DNA of 64,000 nucleotides from UBA4055 sp964648295 (GTDB taxonomy: Bacteria; UBA4055), in contig CAZYNH010000011.1 in NCBI GenBank assembly GCA_964648295.1, positions 1-64,000 on the forward strand, in the 5' to 3' direction. This document shows positions 26,060-34,959 of this stretch, piece by piece (the stretch's first letter is position 1; each line of letters begins with the position of its first letter). The translations under genes and the position numbers were made by a program. The notes beneath the pieces were generated by a model. That model had not been told where the DNA came from. It made no database searches and was given only the letters and a program-made list of their open reading frames with translations.

Positions 26060-26128
26060 TTTCATCATCCCCCTGCCGGATTTTTTTCTGTATTATACGA
26101 TAATAAAAACAAATGTCAAGCGTAATAT

Positions 26129-27271
26129 TTATTCATAAGATGAAGTTACTTCATACACAACGCCTCTTTCTTTCATATATTTGAGCATAGTTTTAAAACA
26201 AGCTTCATCTTCTCCGATAAATTCAGCAGGACTCAATCCTTTTTTCTTATACAGTCCTTTCGCGACCAGATTGACTGCCGCTGTGCAGGAATATCCTGTA
26301 GTTCTTGCCATGGATGAGATCTTTGTTTTTTTACAGTATCTGTCGAACAAGTCGTATGTAAAGACCTTCGGTTTTCCGCTCTCCGTTCCTCTGACAATAA
26401 CGCGCATGATGGTAAACTCTTCCTCTGTTCTGCCGAGTTTCCAGTTCTTATCTGTAAATAGTACTTTTTCGGTCATCTGCAGCGGAGATATTTTCATGCC
26501 GTTTATTTCAACCGGTTTTTTTGAGAAAAATCCTGACTCCCGTAAAATCCTTACTTTTTCAATATATCCCGGGTAACGCATTGTTTTTTCTTTCAAGTTC
26601 GGTATCTTTGGAAAATTTTTTAATATGGACCTCAATCCGTCGCTGTTCCACGCCTCAAGCGTGCCTACGCCTCCGAACTCGAAAAGCTCAGGGTCCGAGA
26701 GAGCCGGTCTTGCTGTCTCAACACCGTTCTCCTTATACCTGGCCGGCCTTACATACTCTTCAATTACATCGCATGGTGAGAAAGGAGCTTTATATTCCCA
26801 CGGCCATGTACGGCTTACAGGAAGTCCGCCGACGAGGCAGAGATAAGAATCAACTTTCATTCTGCGGTTATGGTAACCCAGTATAACATTGCACATTCCC
26901 GGTGCAACTCCGATATCAGTTATCGCCGTCACATTATTCTTTTTCGCTATCCTGTCCAGCGGAGTTGAGTCTTCAGGGAAGAAAGCGATATCAACAACAT
27001 TCTTTTTGCATTCGATAACTGTCTTAACTGTTTCATAGCCCATAAAACCCGGCACTGCATCCACAACAATATCAGAATCTGATATGATGTCAGCCAGTTT
27101 CTTTTTGTTGCGGAGATCGGCCTGAACAGTCTTTATACCGTTTTCCTTTTTGAGAATTTCCAGAGCGGTACTGTTGAAGTCCGCTACCTTGATATCGTAG
27201 CCGGTGCAGAGGTCTTTTGCCATTGCGCTTCCGACCATTCCTGCGCCCAAAACAGTTATTTTTAATTCCAT
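26129..27271 (-). CDS. Saccharopine dehydrogenase-like NADP-dependent oxidoreductase
   Basis: This 380-residue protein has an N-terminal Rossmann fold (ITVLGAGMVGSAMA at about 5-18). The saccharopine dehydrogenase C-terminal domain follows, with the conserved ITDIGVAPGMCNVILG region near residue 118 and WPWEYKAPFSPCDVIEEY near 158, of which WPWEYKAPFS is characteristic. Family members include lysine 6-dehydrogenase, saccharopine and carboxynorspermidine dehydrogenases, and the exact substrate is not clear. ATG at 27271 lies 6 bases after AGGGAG and is preferred over GTG at 27277. It overlaps the upstream lipoprotein gene by about 10 bases, so the two are co-transcribed. Confidence 0.85.
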   Translation of the reverse strand: MELKITVLGAGMVGSAMAKDLCTGYDIKVADFNSTALEILKKENGIKTVQADLRNKKKLADIISDSDIVVDAVPGFMGYETVKTVIECKKNVVDIAFFPEDSTPLDRIAKKNNVTAITDIGVAPGMCNVILGYHNRRMKVDSYLCLVGGLPVSRTWPWEYKAPFSPCDVIEEYVRPARYKENGVETARPALSDPELFEFGGVGTLEAWNSDGLRSILKNFPKIPNLKEKTMRYPGYIEKVRILRESGFFSKKPVEINGMKISPLQMTEKVLFTDKNWKLGRTEEEFTIMRVIVRGTESGKPKVFTYDLFDRYCKKTKISSMARTTGYSCTAAVNLVAKGLYKKKGLSPAEFIGEDEACFKTMLKYMKERGVVYEVTSSYE

Positions 27272-27837
27272 ATCCACTCCCTGTCTGCGTCAATATGAAT
27301 ATAACCGCCAATAAGAGAATCAGGATTTACAGTCGTACCCGTCTTGAAAAAATATCCTCCGAAATTAGCCTCAAATATTGTATCCGGTCTTAACTGAATG
27401 ACATTAATAAATGTTTTTCTGGTATATTTCTCGTCTATGCCTGATATATTGTTTATGTAATAAGCCCAGGCCGGATCACTTGAAGACAGCTCGAATTTAT
27501 TTGTGCTGTAATCGCTTTGAATCCATACAGTATCAGGCCTGGCGTTCATGTCATATCTGAAAACCATGTTCCATTTTCTCCCGTCAGCAGTTTCGGCGCT
27601 GAAACTTACTTTGGGACTGTTCATATCTCCTGTTAATGTACAGCTCACATTTCTTCTGGCCGTAATTTCACTGATCGACGCGAGGTCCTTCCAGTTACCG
27701 TAGATATCGTAAGAAATATCCCCGAAATCTACCATCAGCCCGTTAGTGAACGGAGGCGGATCGTTTTCCTCGTCGTCACATGACACAAGAAACAGCAGTG
27801 CTGTCAGGCATACTGCCGCCAAATATAATTTTTTCAT
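27262..27837 (-). CDS. Lipoprotein of unknown function
   Basis: This 191-residue exported protein has a signal peptide ending LFLVSC, a lipobox, so it should be anchored in a membrane by lipid. After an acidic linker (DDEENDPPP) comes a beta-rich domain that I cannot assign to a family. The mature part has aromatic residues in alternating strands and ends in WIWN. It sits 25 bases after the TPR lipoprotein gene and overlaps the dehydrogenase start. No homologue is recognised. Confidence 0.75.
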   Translation of the reverse strand: MKKLYLAAVCLTALLFLVSCDDEENDPPPFTNGLMVDFGDISYDIYGNWKDLASISEITARRNVSCTLTGDMNSPKVSFSAETADGRKWNMVFRYDMNARPDTVWIQSDYSTNKFELSSSDPAWAYYINNISGIDEKYTRKTFINVIQLRPDTIFEANFGGYFFKTGTTVNPDSLIGGYIHIDADREWIWN

Positions 27838-27862
27838 CTTTTTCTCCTCCCGAATTTATATT

Positions 27863-29692
27863 TCAATCGTTCCTTCTATCCATCATATACCACCTGTCGG
27901 CATCAGACAATATTTTTGTCTTCGCCGCTGTCTCCTTCCCGACTGGCCCGCCGCCCTCCTGTCTGAGTTTCTGAGACGCGAACCTGGCGTAAACTGACTG
28001 GGGATATATATCCTTTATTTCCGAATATATCTCCGCTGCCTTCGGATAGTCCCTCAGATAGTTCTCAGCTATTAGTGCAGCTGCCTGAAGTATTTTCGGT
28101 GAAAGAGGGCTTTTATTATATTTTCTTGCGATCTGCAGGTATTCTTCGGCGGCTTCATGGTAAAGCGAATCAAGAAATTTGCCAGATGAGATATTAAAAA
28201 AGTGCCCGGCCGAGTCTTCTATTACCAGAACCGGCTCTATTCCCCTCAATGATCTGATAAAGTTGGCACCGGCTGTTTCGGGATACTTCTCCAGAAGAGT
28301 GTCCTCAAGAGTCTTATATTTTAAGCTGTCGGTTATTATTAGAGACATCAGCGCTTTCGATGCTTTATGGGGATATTTCTTCTCTTTTGAGAGTTCCTCA
28401 AAAAGTACCATTGCGGTATCGGTAAGATTCAGATGGAATAATGCTTTATCCGCCAATGTGCTTTTATTGATTATATATGATGCTTCAAGATCATTCCGCT
28501 GACCTGTGAGAACGGATATCTCATTATCGGCATTCTCTGCGGCTTTACCGGGCAGTTCCGGTTCTTCCAGTTTTGTCTTTAACCTGTTAATTTTTGCATC
28601 GATACTGTCTCTTTTCTGAGGATATTCTTCAATCTTTCTTCTTAGATTTCTGAAATCTACAATAAGATTTTTTCTGTCCGCGGAATTTTTATAGAATTCA
28701 TTTCTCCTGTCGTAATAACCGCTTGAATCATACATCACCTCCGCAGATCTGAAATCTTTTTTCAGGCGAAAATAGTATTCTCCGAAATAAAATGCCGCTT
28801 CCGACAGGTCGGGACCGTTGTTCCTGTCCTTTGGATTGACTCTTAATATCTCGTCAAGTTTATCGTAGGTTTTTATCTCCATATCATTTTCAAGATAAAA
28901 TTTTGCCAGCTTGATCTCTCCTTTAAGTGAATATGATGCATACTTCTGGTCCGAAGTAATATCCTCAAGTATCGAGATCGCTTTTCCCTTATCCCCGCTT
29001 TTCATCAGCGCTTCTGCCTGCTTAACCTTCGCGTTAAATATCTTCTCCCTTTCTGTTTGAAGTTCAGAGAGTTTCATGTAAATACCGGCAGCAGTTTGGT
29101 AGTCATCAGTTTGCTCCGCAATTTCTGCGGCTGCCTGAAGCAGATTCATCTTGTCAGACTCGCTTTCAGCTGATTCTGAAGCCTTCAGCATATAATCGAA
29201 TGCCTTCGCGCTGTCTCCTTTTGACAGGCTCATGTCCGCATTCAGTTTGTAAAGTCTGAAGGGTTCTATGTCTATCCTGCCTTTACCGATACTCTCAAGT
29301 AATCTTCCTGCCTCTTCATAATTTTTCAACGCGATCTCAACTTCGGCAAGATGTATCCTTGCCCGGTCAATAAGTTCGGAGTCGGGAAATTTCAGAAGGA
29401 GTTCATTAAATTTCCTCTGAGCTTTATAATAGTCACTCTGCCTCAGATAACATAGCCCCATCATCAAAATCGAGTCGTCAACCCATCTGCTTTCGGGATA
29501 GAATTCGAGTATTTTTGACAATTCTTTAAGACTGTTCTCGTAAAGATTTTTATCAATAACATTCGTCTCTTTCCTCTTTCGTTCAGCTTCATTATAGCTC
29601 TCTTTTGCATTGAAGTACATATTAAAATATGCACAGCCCGAAAACAGGGTTATTATGAAAAAGACGGAATATGTTCTTATTATTTTTTTCAA
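27863..29692 (-). CDS. TPR-repeat lipoprotein, BamD/YbgF-like architecture
   Basis: This protein of about 609 residues has a type II signal peptide with lipobox LFSGC, followed by AYFNMYFNAKESYNEAE. That opening is shared by large tetratricopeptide lipoproteins of FCB bacteria. Many TPR units follow, such as YYKAQRKFNELLLKFPDS and LARIHLAEVEIALKNYEEA-like stretches, with a charged coiled coil in the middle (around 330-400). The frame begins with GTG at 29713, but TTG at 29692 yields MKKIIRTYSVFF, a normal signal peptide start, with AGGAG upstream; I prefer it. It overlaps or abuts the ligase gene. A scaffold role in the envelope is likely. Confidence 0.8.
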   Translation of the reverse strand: MKKIIRTYSVFFIITLFSGCAYFNMYFNAKESYNEAERKRKETNVIDKNLYENSLKELSKILEFYPESRWVDDSILMMGLCYLRQSDYYKAQRKFNELLLKFPDSELIDRARIHLAEVEIALKNYEEAGRLLESIGKGRIDIEPFRLYKLNADMSLSKGDSAKAFDYMLKASESAESESDKMNLLQAAAEIAEQTDDYQTAAGIYMKLSELQTEREKIFNAKVKQAEALMKSGDKGKAISILEDITSDQKYASYSLKGEIKLAKFYLENDMEIKTYDKLDEILRVNPKDRNNGPDLSEAAFYFGEYYFRLKKDFRSAEVMYDSSGYYDRRNEFYKNSADRKNLIVDFRNLRRKIEEYPQKRDSIDAKINRLKTKLEEPELPGKAAENADNEISVLTGQRNDLEASYIINKSTLADKALFHLNLTDTAMVLFEELSKEKKYPHKASKALMSLIITDSLKYKTLEDTLLEKYPETAGANFIRSLRGIEPVLVIEDSAGHFFNISSGKFLDSLYHEAAEEYLQIARKYNKSPLSPKILQAAALIAENYLRDYPKAAEIYSEIKDIYPQSVYARFASQKLRQEGGGPVGKETAAKTKILSDADRWYMMDRRND

Positions 29693-31197
29693 GAATTCAC
29701 TCTGCTCCTGCACATTTCTTCAACCATCCTGAAATTAACTTTACCGTTTCCCATTAATGGCAATTCTTCAAAATAAACGAATTTCTTGGGAACTGCAATA
29801 GGCGGCAGAATGGAACTTAGAGCTTTCTTTATATCCGTATCTTCAACTTTCTTTGTAACCGCCACAATTATGTCGGCGCCTTTACTTAAATGAGGTATCT
29901 CGACTGCACAGCACTGATACTCTTCGCCTATATAATTCTCGACAGCGTTTTCGACAGATGACAGAGAGACCATCTCCCCTCCGATCTTTACGAATCTTTT
30001 CAGCCTTCCCCTGTGCCACAGAAAACCGTCTTCATCAACTTTTCCTATGTCCCCGGTATCGTACCATCCCCCCCTGTGAATACGTAGAGATGTTTCTTCC
30101 ATATCCATAAAGTAACCCTTCATCACGAGCCTGCCTTTAACATATATCTTACCTTCCTGTCCTATGGGAAGTTCCTGCTCTGTATCAATATCAATAATTT
30201 TCACTTCAACATCAGGAAGAGGGGTACCTATGCTGCCGAATCTGTTTCTATCATGAGTATTTACGGAAATAACCGGGCTTGTCTCAGTCGTTCCATATCC
30301 CTCAAGTACTTCCAAACCATGCTTCTCCGAATAACTGTCTCTAATACTTTTAGTCATCTTATCACCTCCGGACATTATGATCCTTAAAGACTTCAATCCG
30401 CCCGGTTCAGATTTCTGGCAGTAACCTCTTAAAAAAGTCGGTGTTGCAGTAATGATAGTGTCCTTATTTTTTCTTATTCCGTCAGCTACTGACTGATACT
30501 CAAGCGGGTTAGGAAAGGTATTAACACAGGAACCTGACAGCAGCGGCATAAAAAATGATGTTGTAAGACCGTAGATATGGAACAACGGAAGAACACCCGC
30601 AAATATATCTTCAGGACCGAAAACAAAGACATGGCAGAGAGACTCGATGTTCGACATTATATTGTCGTGGCTCAGCATCACAGCCCGCGGTTCCTTCTCA
30701 CTTCCTGTAGTGAACAGAATAACAGCTATATCGTCAGATGTTTTGTCTGCGATAAAACGGTAAGGAAGGCAGCTTTTCAAAAATGCTGTTAATTTACTAA
30801 AAAATGTCAATGATTCAGAAATATCCTCTACAAATATAAACCCTTTGTCCTGCTTCACTCCCAGTCTTTCGCAGAGTTTCCTTGATGTTATTATCGTTTT
30901 GAACCCGCACTTGTTTCTCGCGTACCTGATATTATTTTCGGCACCTGTCGAGTAATTTATCATAACCGGAACTTTTCCTGTTATCATTACTCCCAGCAGG
31001 CTGATGAAAGCCCCGCCGGACATTGGAAGCATTATTCCTATAAAATCCTCGTCTTTCCTACTGATGATATCCGAAAATAAAAAAGCCGCTGTAATCAGCT
31101 TGCGATATGTATAATTTTTGCCTGAAAAACTGTCTATAACAGCCGTCCTTCCGCCGTATTTTTTTGCGGCCCTAATTATTTCGGCGTGAAGACTCAT
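29689..31197 (-). CDS. AMP-dependent acyl-CoA/acyl-ACP synthetase
   Basis: This 502-residue adenylate-forming enzyme activates a carboxylic acid, probably a fatty acid, as acyl-AMP and passes it to a thiol. The AMP-binding P-loop is LFTTGSEKEPRAVMLSH near residue 160, here starting TTGSEKEP. LEGYGTTETSP near 295 is the A5 motif, GWYDTGDIG near 380 is A7, and the C-terminal lysine is in PLMGNGKVNF near 487. It resembles the synthetase half of Aas, which re-acylates lysophospholipid, but no acyltransferase domain is attached. Its start overlaps rfaE2 by 4 bases. The operon context of phospholipid and LPS-core genes suggests membrane lipid metabolism. Confidence 0.85.
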   Translation of the reverse strand: MSLHAEIIRAAKKYGGRTAVIDSFSGKNYTYRKLITAAFLFSDIISRKDEDFIGIMLPMSGGAFISLLGVMITGKVPVMINYSTGAENNIRYARNKCGFKTIITSRKLCERLGVKQDKGFIFVEDISESLTFFSKLTAFLKSCLPYRFIADKTSDDIAVILFTTGSEKEPRAVMLSHDNIMSNIESLCHVFVFGPEDIFAGVLPLFHIYGLTTSFFMPLLSGSCVNTFPNPLEYQSVADGIRKNKDTIITATPTFLRGYCQKSEPGGLKSLRIIMSGGDKMTKSIRDSYSEKHGLEVLEGYGTTETSPVISVNTHDRNRFGSIGTPLPDVEVKIIDIDTEQELPIGQEGKIYVKGRLVMKGYFMDMEETSLRIHRGGWYDTGDIGKVDEDGFLWHRGRLKRFVKIGGEMVSLSSVENAVENYIGEEYQCCAVEIPHLSKGADIIVAVTKKVEDTDIKKALSSILPPIAVPKKFVYFEELPLMGNGKVNFRMVEEMCRSRVNS

Positions 31198-31691
31198 TTC
31201 ATATTCCTGATCTTACTGAGAGTCAGAGTGGTGGACTTTGCCGGAATAAGGTCTATAACTGTTACCCTGCCTCCGTTTTTTCTTACTATATCTGAACCGA
31301 CAATATATTTTTTATCGCTTGTATCAGTGACCTCGGGATCATAGTCGCCGCCTTTTACCAGATAATCAGGAATAATCATACTGATTAGTTCTAAAGGAGT
31401 ATCATCGTCAAATATGACGGTATAATCAACAGCCTTAAGTGAATCTATCAGGTATGCCCTGTCGCTTTCGCAGTTCACTGGCCTTCCCTCACCTTTCAGC
31501 TTCTTAACCGACCTGTCGCTGTTTACGCCGACTATAAGAATATCGCCCATATTTCTTGATCTGTTCAGATATTCTGCATGCCCCCTGTGCAGTATATCGA
31601 ACACTCCGTTGGTAAATACTATTTTTTTGCCTTCCCTACGGATCTTATTCAGTTCATCTTCAATTTGACCGGCAGTAATAAGTATCATCAT
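31194..31691 (-). CDS. rfaE2: D-glycero-beta-D-manno-heptose 1-phosphate adenylyltransferase
   Basis: This 165-residue nucleotidyltransferase makes ADP-heptose from heptose 1-phosphate and ATP for the LPS inner core. The cytidylyltransferase fold motif FTNGVFDILHRGHAEYL lies near residue 24, with the HxGH signature as HRGH. The ISMIIPDYLVKGGDY segment and the terminal SKIRN, the ISTTxxI/R-like motif, are also present. It equals the C-terminal half of E. coli HldE, encoded here as a separate protein. The ORF overlaps its neighbours by 4 bases on both sides, so it is tightly coupled to the kinase gene rfaE1. Confidence 0.92.
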   Translation of the reverse strand: MMILITAGQIEDELNKIRREGKKIVFTNGVFDILHRGHAEYLNRSRNMGDILIVGVNSDRSVKKLKGEGRPVNCESDRAYLIDSLKAVDYTVIFDDDTPLELISMIIPDYLVKGGDYDPEVTDTSDKKYIVGSDIVRKNGGRVTVIDLIPAKSTTLTLSKIRNMK

Positions 31692-32701
31692 TTCCCCTCT
31701 TTTGTGACAATACCCGCTTCGGTCAGCCTGTTTTTAAGCAGAAGAGGGTCAACAGGGATAATGTTTACATCCTCTACGACTATCGAGGCGGCATAATTAG
31801 CTATTGTACATGCTGCTTCAAAACTTGCGCCGGCGCACATGAATGCCACAAGGGCCGAGATAACCGTGTCACCCGCTCCAGACACATTGGCTATCTTGGC
31901 GGACCTGGCAGGTATTATAGTCATTATTGCATTGCTGTTAAAGGCTGCCACCCCTCTCTCGCTTAATGTGATCATGAGATTTTTTAACTCAAGTCTTTCC
32001 ATCAGATCTATTCCGGCTTTTTCAATTTCACTCTCAGTCTGTATCTTTCTTTTGAGTATTTCTCCCGCTTCTCTCAAGTTAGGTTTGAAAACACTCGCGC
32101 CTTTATAATTTGATATATTTTTTATTTTGGGATCCACGGCTGTGAATATTTTTTTGTCGGATGAAATTTTCATAATGTTTTTTATTACATTCTGCGTCAG
32201 AACTCCCTTGTTATAATCCTGAAATATTACCGCATCAAGATTATCAGATATACTGTCAAAATACGATACGAGTTTTTTCTCGATACTCTTCCCTACAGGC
32301 TCTGTACTTTCTTTATCGAACCTTACGACATGCTGGTTTAAAGCAAGAATTCTTGTCTTGACGGTAGTCGGCCTTATTTTATCCACAATTATATTTCCCG
32401 TATTCATTCCGCTGTTTTTAAATATGTCGATGAAGTAAGATCCGCTCATGTCATTTCCTATAACTCCCAGAGAATACGGAACAGCTCCGAGCGATTTTAA
32501 ATTAAGGCTGACATTCGCCGCACCCCCGGGTTTCATTTCCTCACCCGTAACATTTACTACCGGAACAGGCGCTTCGGGTGATATTCTTTCAGTTCTGCCC
32601 CAATAGTAAACATCAAGCATCACATCGCCTATAACGGCGATATTTAATTTTTTAATATTTTTCTCAAGTTGTTCGTATTCGCTGCAGTTTATCTTTACCA
32701 T
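31688..32701 (-). CDS. rfaE1: D-glycero-beta-D-manno-heptose-7-phosphate kinase
   Basis: This 337-residue ribokinase (PfkB)-family enzyme phosphorylates heptose 7-phosphate at C1. Family features are IGDVMLDVYYWGRTERISPE near residue 22, the substrate-binding KPGGAANVSLN near 58, and the catalytic base motif NVSGAGDTV near 273. The EAPVPVV segment is specific to the heptose kinase branch. It equals the N-terminal half of E. coli HldE. The 3' end overlaps rfaE2 by 4 bases and the 5' end overlaps the HAD gene by 7 bases. Together with the heptosyltransferase at 53-54 kb it shows that this cell makes a heptose-containing LPS core. Confidence 0.92.
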   Translation of the reverse strand: MVKINCSEYEQLEKNIKKLNIAVIGDVMLDVYYWGRTERISPEAPVPVVNVTGEEMKPGGAANVSLNLKSLGAVPYSLGVIGNDMSGSYFIDIFKNSGMNTGNIIVDKIRPTTVKTRILALNQHVVRFDKESTEPVGKSIEKKLVSYFDSISDNLDAVIFQDYNKGVLTQNVIKNIMKISSDKKIFTAVDPKIKNISNYKGASVFKPNLREAGEILKRKIQTESEIEKAGIDLMERLELKNLMITLSERGVAAFNSNAIMTIIPARSAKIANVSGAGDTVISALVAFMCAGASFEAACTIANYAASIVVEDVNIIPVDPLLLKNRLTEAGIVTKEGK

Positions 32702-33315
32702 GGCGTTTTTCCTTTTCTGATATTACCGCTTTTATCCACAAAATAAAATTCCGAAGACATTTTAAACATTTCCTCGTCCCCTTTTGAGTTCCCGAATGAA
32801 ATGATCTGTGATGACCGGTTATAGAATTCAGATCCTTTTATCCTGTTGACTTTCTCGAAATAATTGCAGTTCTTTCTTTTTAATCTTCCCGTAAGCCTGC
32901 CGTTAAATTTTTCCGTTTCTGTGCAGATACATCCGTCAAAACCGAATCTGTCAGCTACATATTCCATATATATGTCCGGAGATGCCGTGACCACCACTAT
33001 TCTGCATCCGAGTTCTTTAAAGTAAGAGATCTTCTTTTTAACTTTTGGAAAAACATGAAGCTGCCTGAAAAAAGCCGGAAGTTTAGCTTGTATACTGTTG
33101 AGGTCCATGTCTTTATATATCAGCTCATAGCTCCTTTTCTTTGCTTCGTCCCTGGTTATGAATTTAAAATAGTATTCAATAACAATAAAAACAAGGTCCG
33201 GCAGAGATCTCAGGAATTTTTTATAACCTGCGAAAAACAACAGAGACCTGAAATACGAATCGCCTTTAATAATTGTTCCGTCAAAATCAGTGAATACTAT
33301 CCTCTCGCCCAACAA
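32695..33315 (-). CDS. HAD-IB family phosphatase (PgpC/SerB-like)
   Basis: This 206-residue phosphatase is of HAD subfamily IB. Motif I is FTDFDGTIIKGDS near residue 8, motif II is VVTASPDIYMEY near 107, and motif IV is ISFGNSKGDEEMF near 170, where asparagine stands in place of the usual first aspartate (GDS-x-D). It is 8 bases downstream of a CDP-alcohol phosphatidyltransferase gene. PgpC, a HAD-IB enzyme, dephosphorylates phosphatidylglycerophosphate, so a phosphatidylglycerol-forming pair is the likely reading. A phosphoserine phosphatase-like role cannot be excluded. Confidence 0.78.
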   Translation of the reverse strand: MLGERIVFTDFDGTIIKGDSYFRSLLFFAGYKKFLRSLPDLVFIVIEYYFKFITRDEAKKRSYELIYKDMDLNSIQAKLPAFFRQLHVFPKVKKKISYFKELGCRIVVVTASPDIYMEYVADRFGFDGCICTETEKFNGRLTGRLKRKNCNYFEKVNRIKGSEFYNRSSQIISFGNSKGDEEMFKMSSEFYFVDKSGNIRKGKTPW

Positions 33316-33323
33316 ACTCCCCC

Positions 33324-34889
33324 TTATTTAACCTCGACAAATATTTTTTTATTTCTGCTGCCGTAGGATATTATATTGCCGTTTATAAGACTGATACCTT
33401 TAAGATCTCTGTCCGGAGCGGTAATTATTCTTTTTATCGCGCTCTGAATACCGCCTTTAAGTATCGCTTTTTCCGCGTCAACGCAATAGATAAGGTCTTT
33501 TCCGATCTTATTTGCTATCATGAAAATATTGCCGTCTTTTGAATGCAGGTTCTTGATGTATAACTCGCTTTTTATCTTAAAACTTGCCTGACTGATCAGA
33601 TCTGCGGTTTCTTCGAGGTTCCTCACTGGGCAAAAATAAAGATGACCCGAGAATATATAATCATTAATTATCAGATAATTAACTGAATTGAATTTAACAG
33701 CTCCGATTGTCGATGAGGAAGACAATCCGGTCGAATATTCGTTAGAAATCTCAATTTTTTTCGAGATCAACAGGCTGTCTCTGTCAATTTCGATCACCTT
33801 GTTCAGATTATCATCGATCAGATAAATATAACCGTCTATCTGTTCAATGTCTTTGATGTTCGTAATATGTTCCGGTAGATCACAATAAAAATCAGGAACC
33901 TGATCATCATTAATGCTGTTATAGACATACAGCCTGGACAGGTCATTCTTTTTTGTTGCGGCGATAATTATCCTTTTTTCGGCGCTTGTAATTCCGGCAA
34001 CTTTCAGCTTTTCAATTCTCTCAAGGCTGATTATATCGTATGATGACCATTTAACTGTCTCGGCATCGCTCTCGACCTTATTCCTGATCATGTCCAGAAA
34101 ATAAGGCGAAATAAAGAACATCAGTACTATCATGCAAACACTGCACAGATAATTATATACTTTGCTGTGATTCGGATTGAGGCTGAAAAGATAGTCGACC
34201 AGAGAATAGAGAGTAACGCTGATCACAGCGAATGAAATCATGAAAGTGATGAGGTAATTTATTTTAAAGTCGATACAAGCGAGTGAAAAAAGCATCATTG
34301 CCAGAACGGCCATAAGAATAAGGATAAGCGCAAGCAGGCTGCCTCTTATTTTGAAAATATATACAACAAAAAGGTTCAGCACGATCCCGACAGCCAGAGA
34401 ATAAAGAATAAATTCTGCCGACACGCTTCCGCCGTCCTGAACTGTGTTGATCATAAGCGCGTACATAAGAAGATACTGGCCTGCGAACTGAACTCCGCCT
34501 TTAAGTTTTCCTGAGAACCTGGCACCCATAACTGTCCCGGAAAAAGAAGCGAATATTCTGACATACGCAACTATGATATCCCTGAAGAAAAAGAAAACTA
34601 TGAACCATATAGGGAAAAGACCATGGTAAGCTAATGCGAAAAAATAAAAAAATCTTGAAATAGAATCAGAAAGAGGGTCGAGTATCTTACCCAGATCCGT
34701 AACAAGTTTGTCTCTCCTTGCAACATACCCGTCAATAATATCGGAAACTTCAGACAGGCTCATAATGATGTATGCCGCTATGAGAAGTTTTATGTTCCCG
34801 CTGAAAATCAGAAGCACACCGATAATCGTCAGAACGATCCTCGATATGGTTATTGCATTAACCTTATTGTAATACTTAGCATCCAACAT
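33324..34889 (-). CDS. CDP-alcohol phosphatidyltransferase fused to a C-terminal repeat domain
   Basis: This 521-residue protein has an N-terminal CDP-alcohol phosphotransferase domain with the complete motif Asp50-x2-Asp53-Gly54-x2-Ala57-Arg58-x8-Gly67-x3-Asp71-x3-Asp75. This resembles PgsA, which makes phosphatidylglycerophosphate from CDP-diacylglycerol and glycerol 3-phosphate. The family is normally about 180-220 residues long. Here three more membrane helices follow (to about residue 285). The rest is a soluble domain of about 235 residues with repeated beta-strand elements such as DGYIYLIDDNLNKVIEIDRD, split as DGYIYLIDDN and VIEIDRD. That pattern is like an NHL or WD-type propeller. 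Substrate specificity is inferred from the HAD-IB neighbour. Confidence 0.83.
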   Translation of the reverse strand: MLDAKYYNKVNAITISRIVLTIIGVLLIFSGNIKLLIAAYIIMSLSEVSDIIDGYVARRDKLVTDLGKILDPLSDSISRFFYFFALAYHGLFPIWFIVFFFFRDIIVAYVRIFASFSGTVMGARFSGKLKGGVQFAGQYLLMYALMINTVQDGGSVSAEFILYSLAVGIVLNLFVVYIFKIRGSLLALILILMAVLAMMLFSLACIDFKINYLITFMISFAVISVTLYSLVDYLFSLNPNHSKVYNYLCSVCMIVLMFFISPYFLDMIRNKVESDAETVKWSSYDIISLERIEKLKVAGITSAEKRIIIAATKKNDLSRLYVYNSINDDQVPDFYCDLPEHITNIKDIEQIDGYIYLIDDNLNKVIEIDRDSLLISKKIEISNEYSTGLSSSSTIGAVKFNSVNYLIINDYIFSGHLYFCPVRNLEETADLISQASFKIKSELYIKNLHSKDGNIFMIANKIGKDLIYCVDAEKAILKGGIQSAIKRIITAPDRDLKGISLINGNIISYGSRNKKIFVEVK

Positions 34890-34920
34890 GTCCGCCTTTT
34901 ACAAAATATTAACCGTATAA

Positions 34921-34949
34921 AATATAAACATTTGTGTCCCGCTTGTCAT
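34921..34949 (-). promoter_or_regulatory. Predicted promoter of the phospholipid/heptose operon
   Basis: On the minus strand ATGACA (34944-34949), 17 bases, TATATT (34921-34926), followed by TT. It lies 32 bases upstream of the phosphatidyltransferase ATG, in the 70-base gap that follows the glycosyltransferase gene. Confidence 0.45.
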
Positions 34950-34959
34950 TAACAAAATA

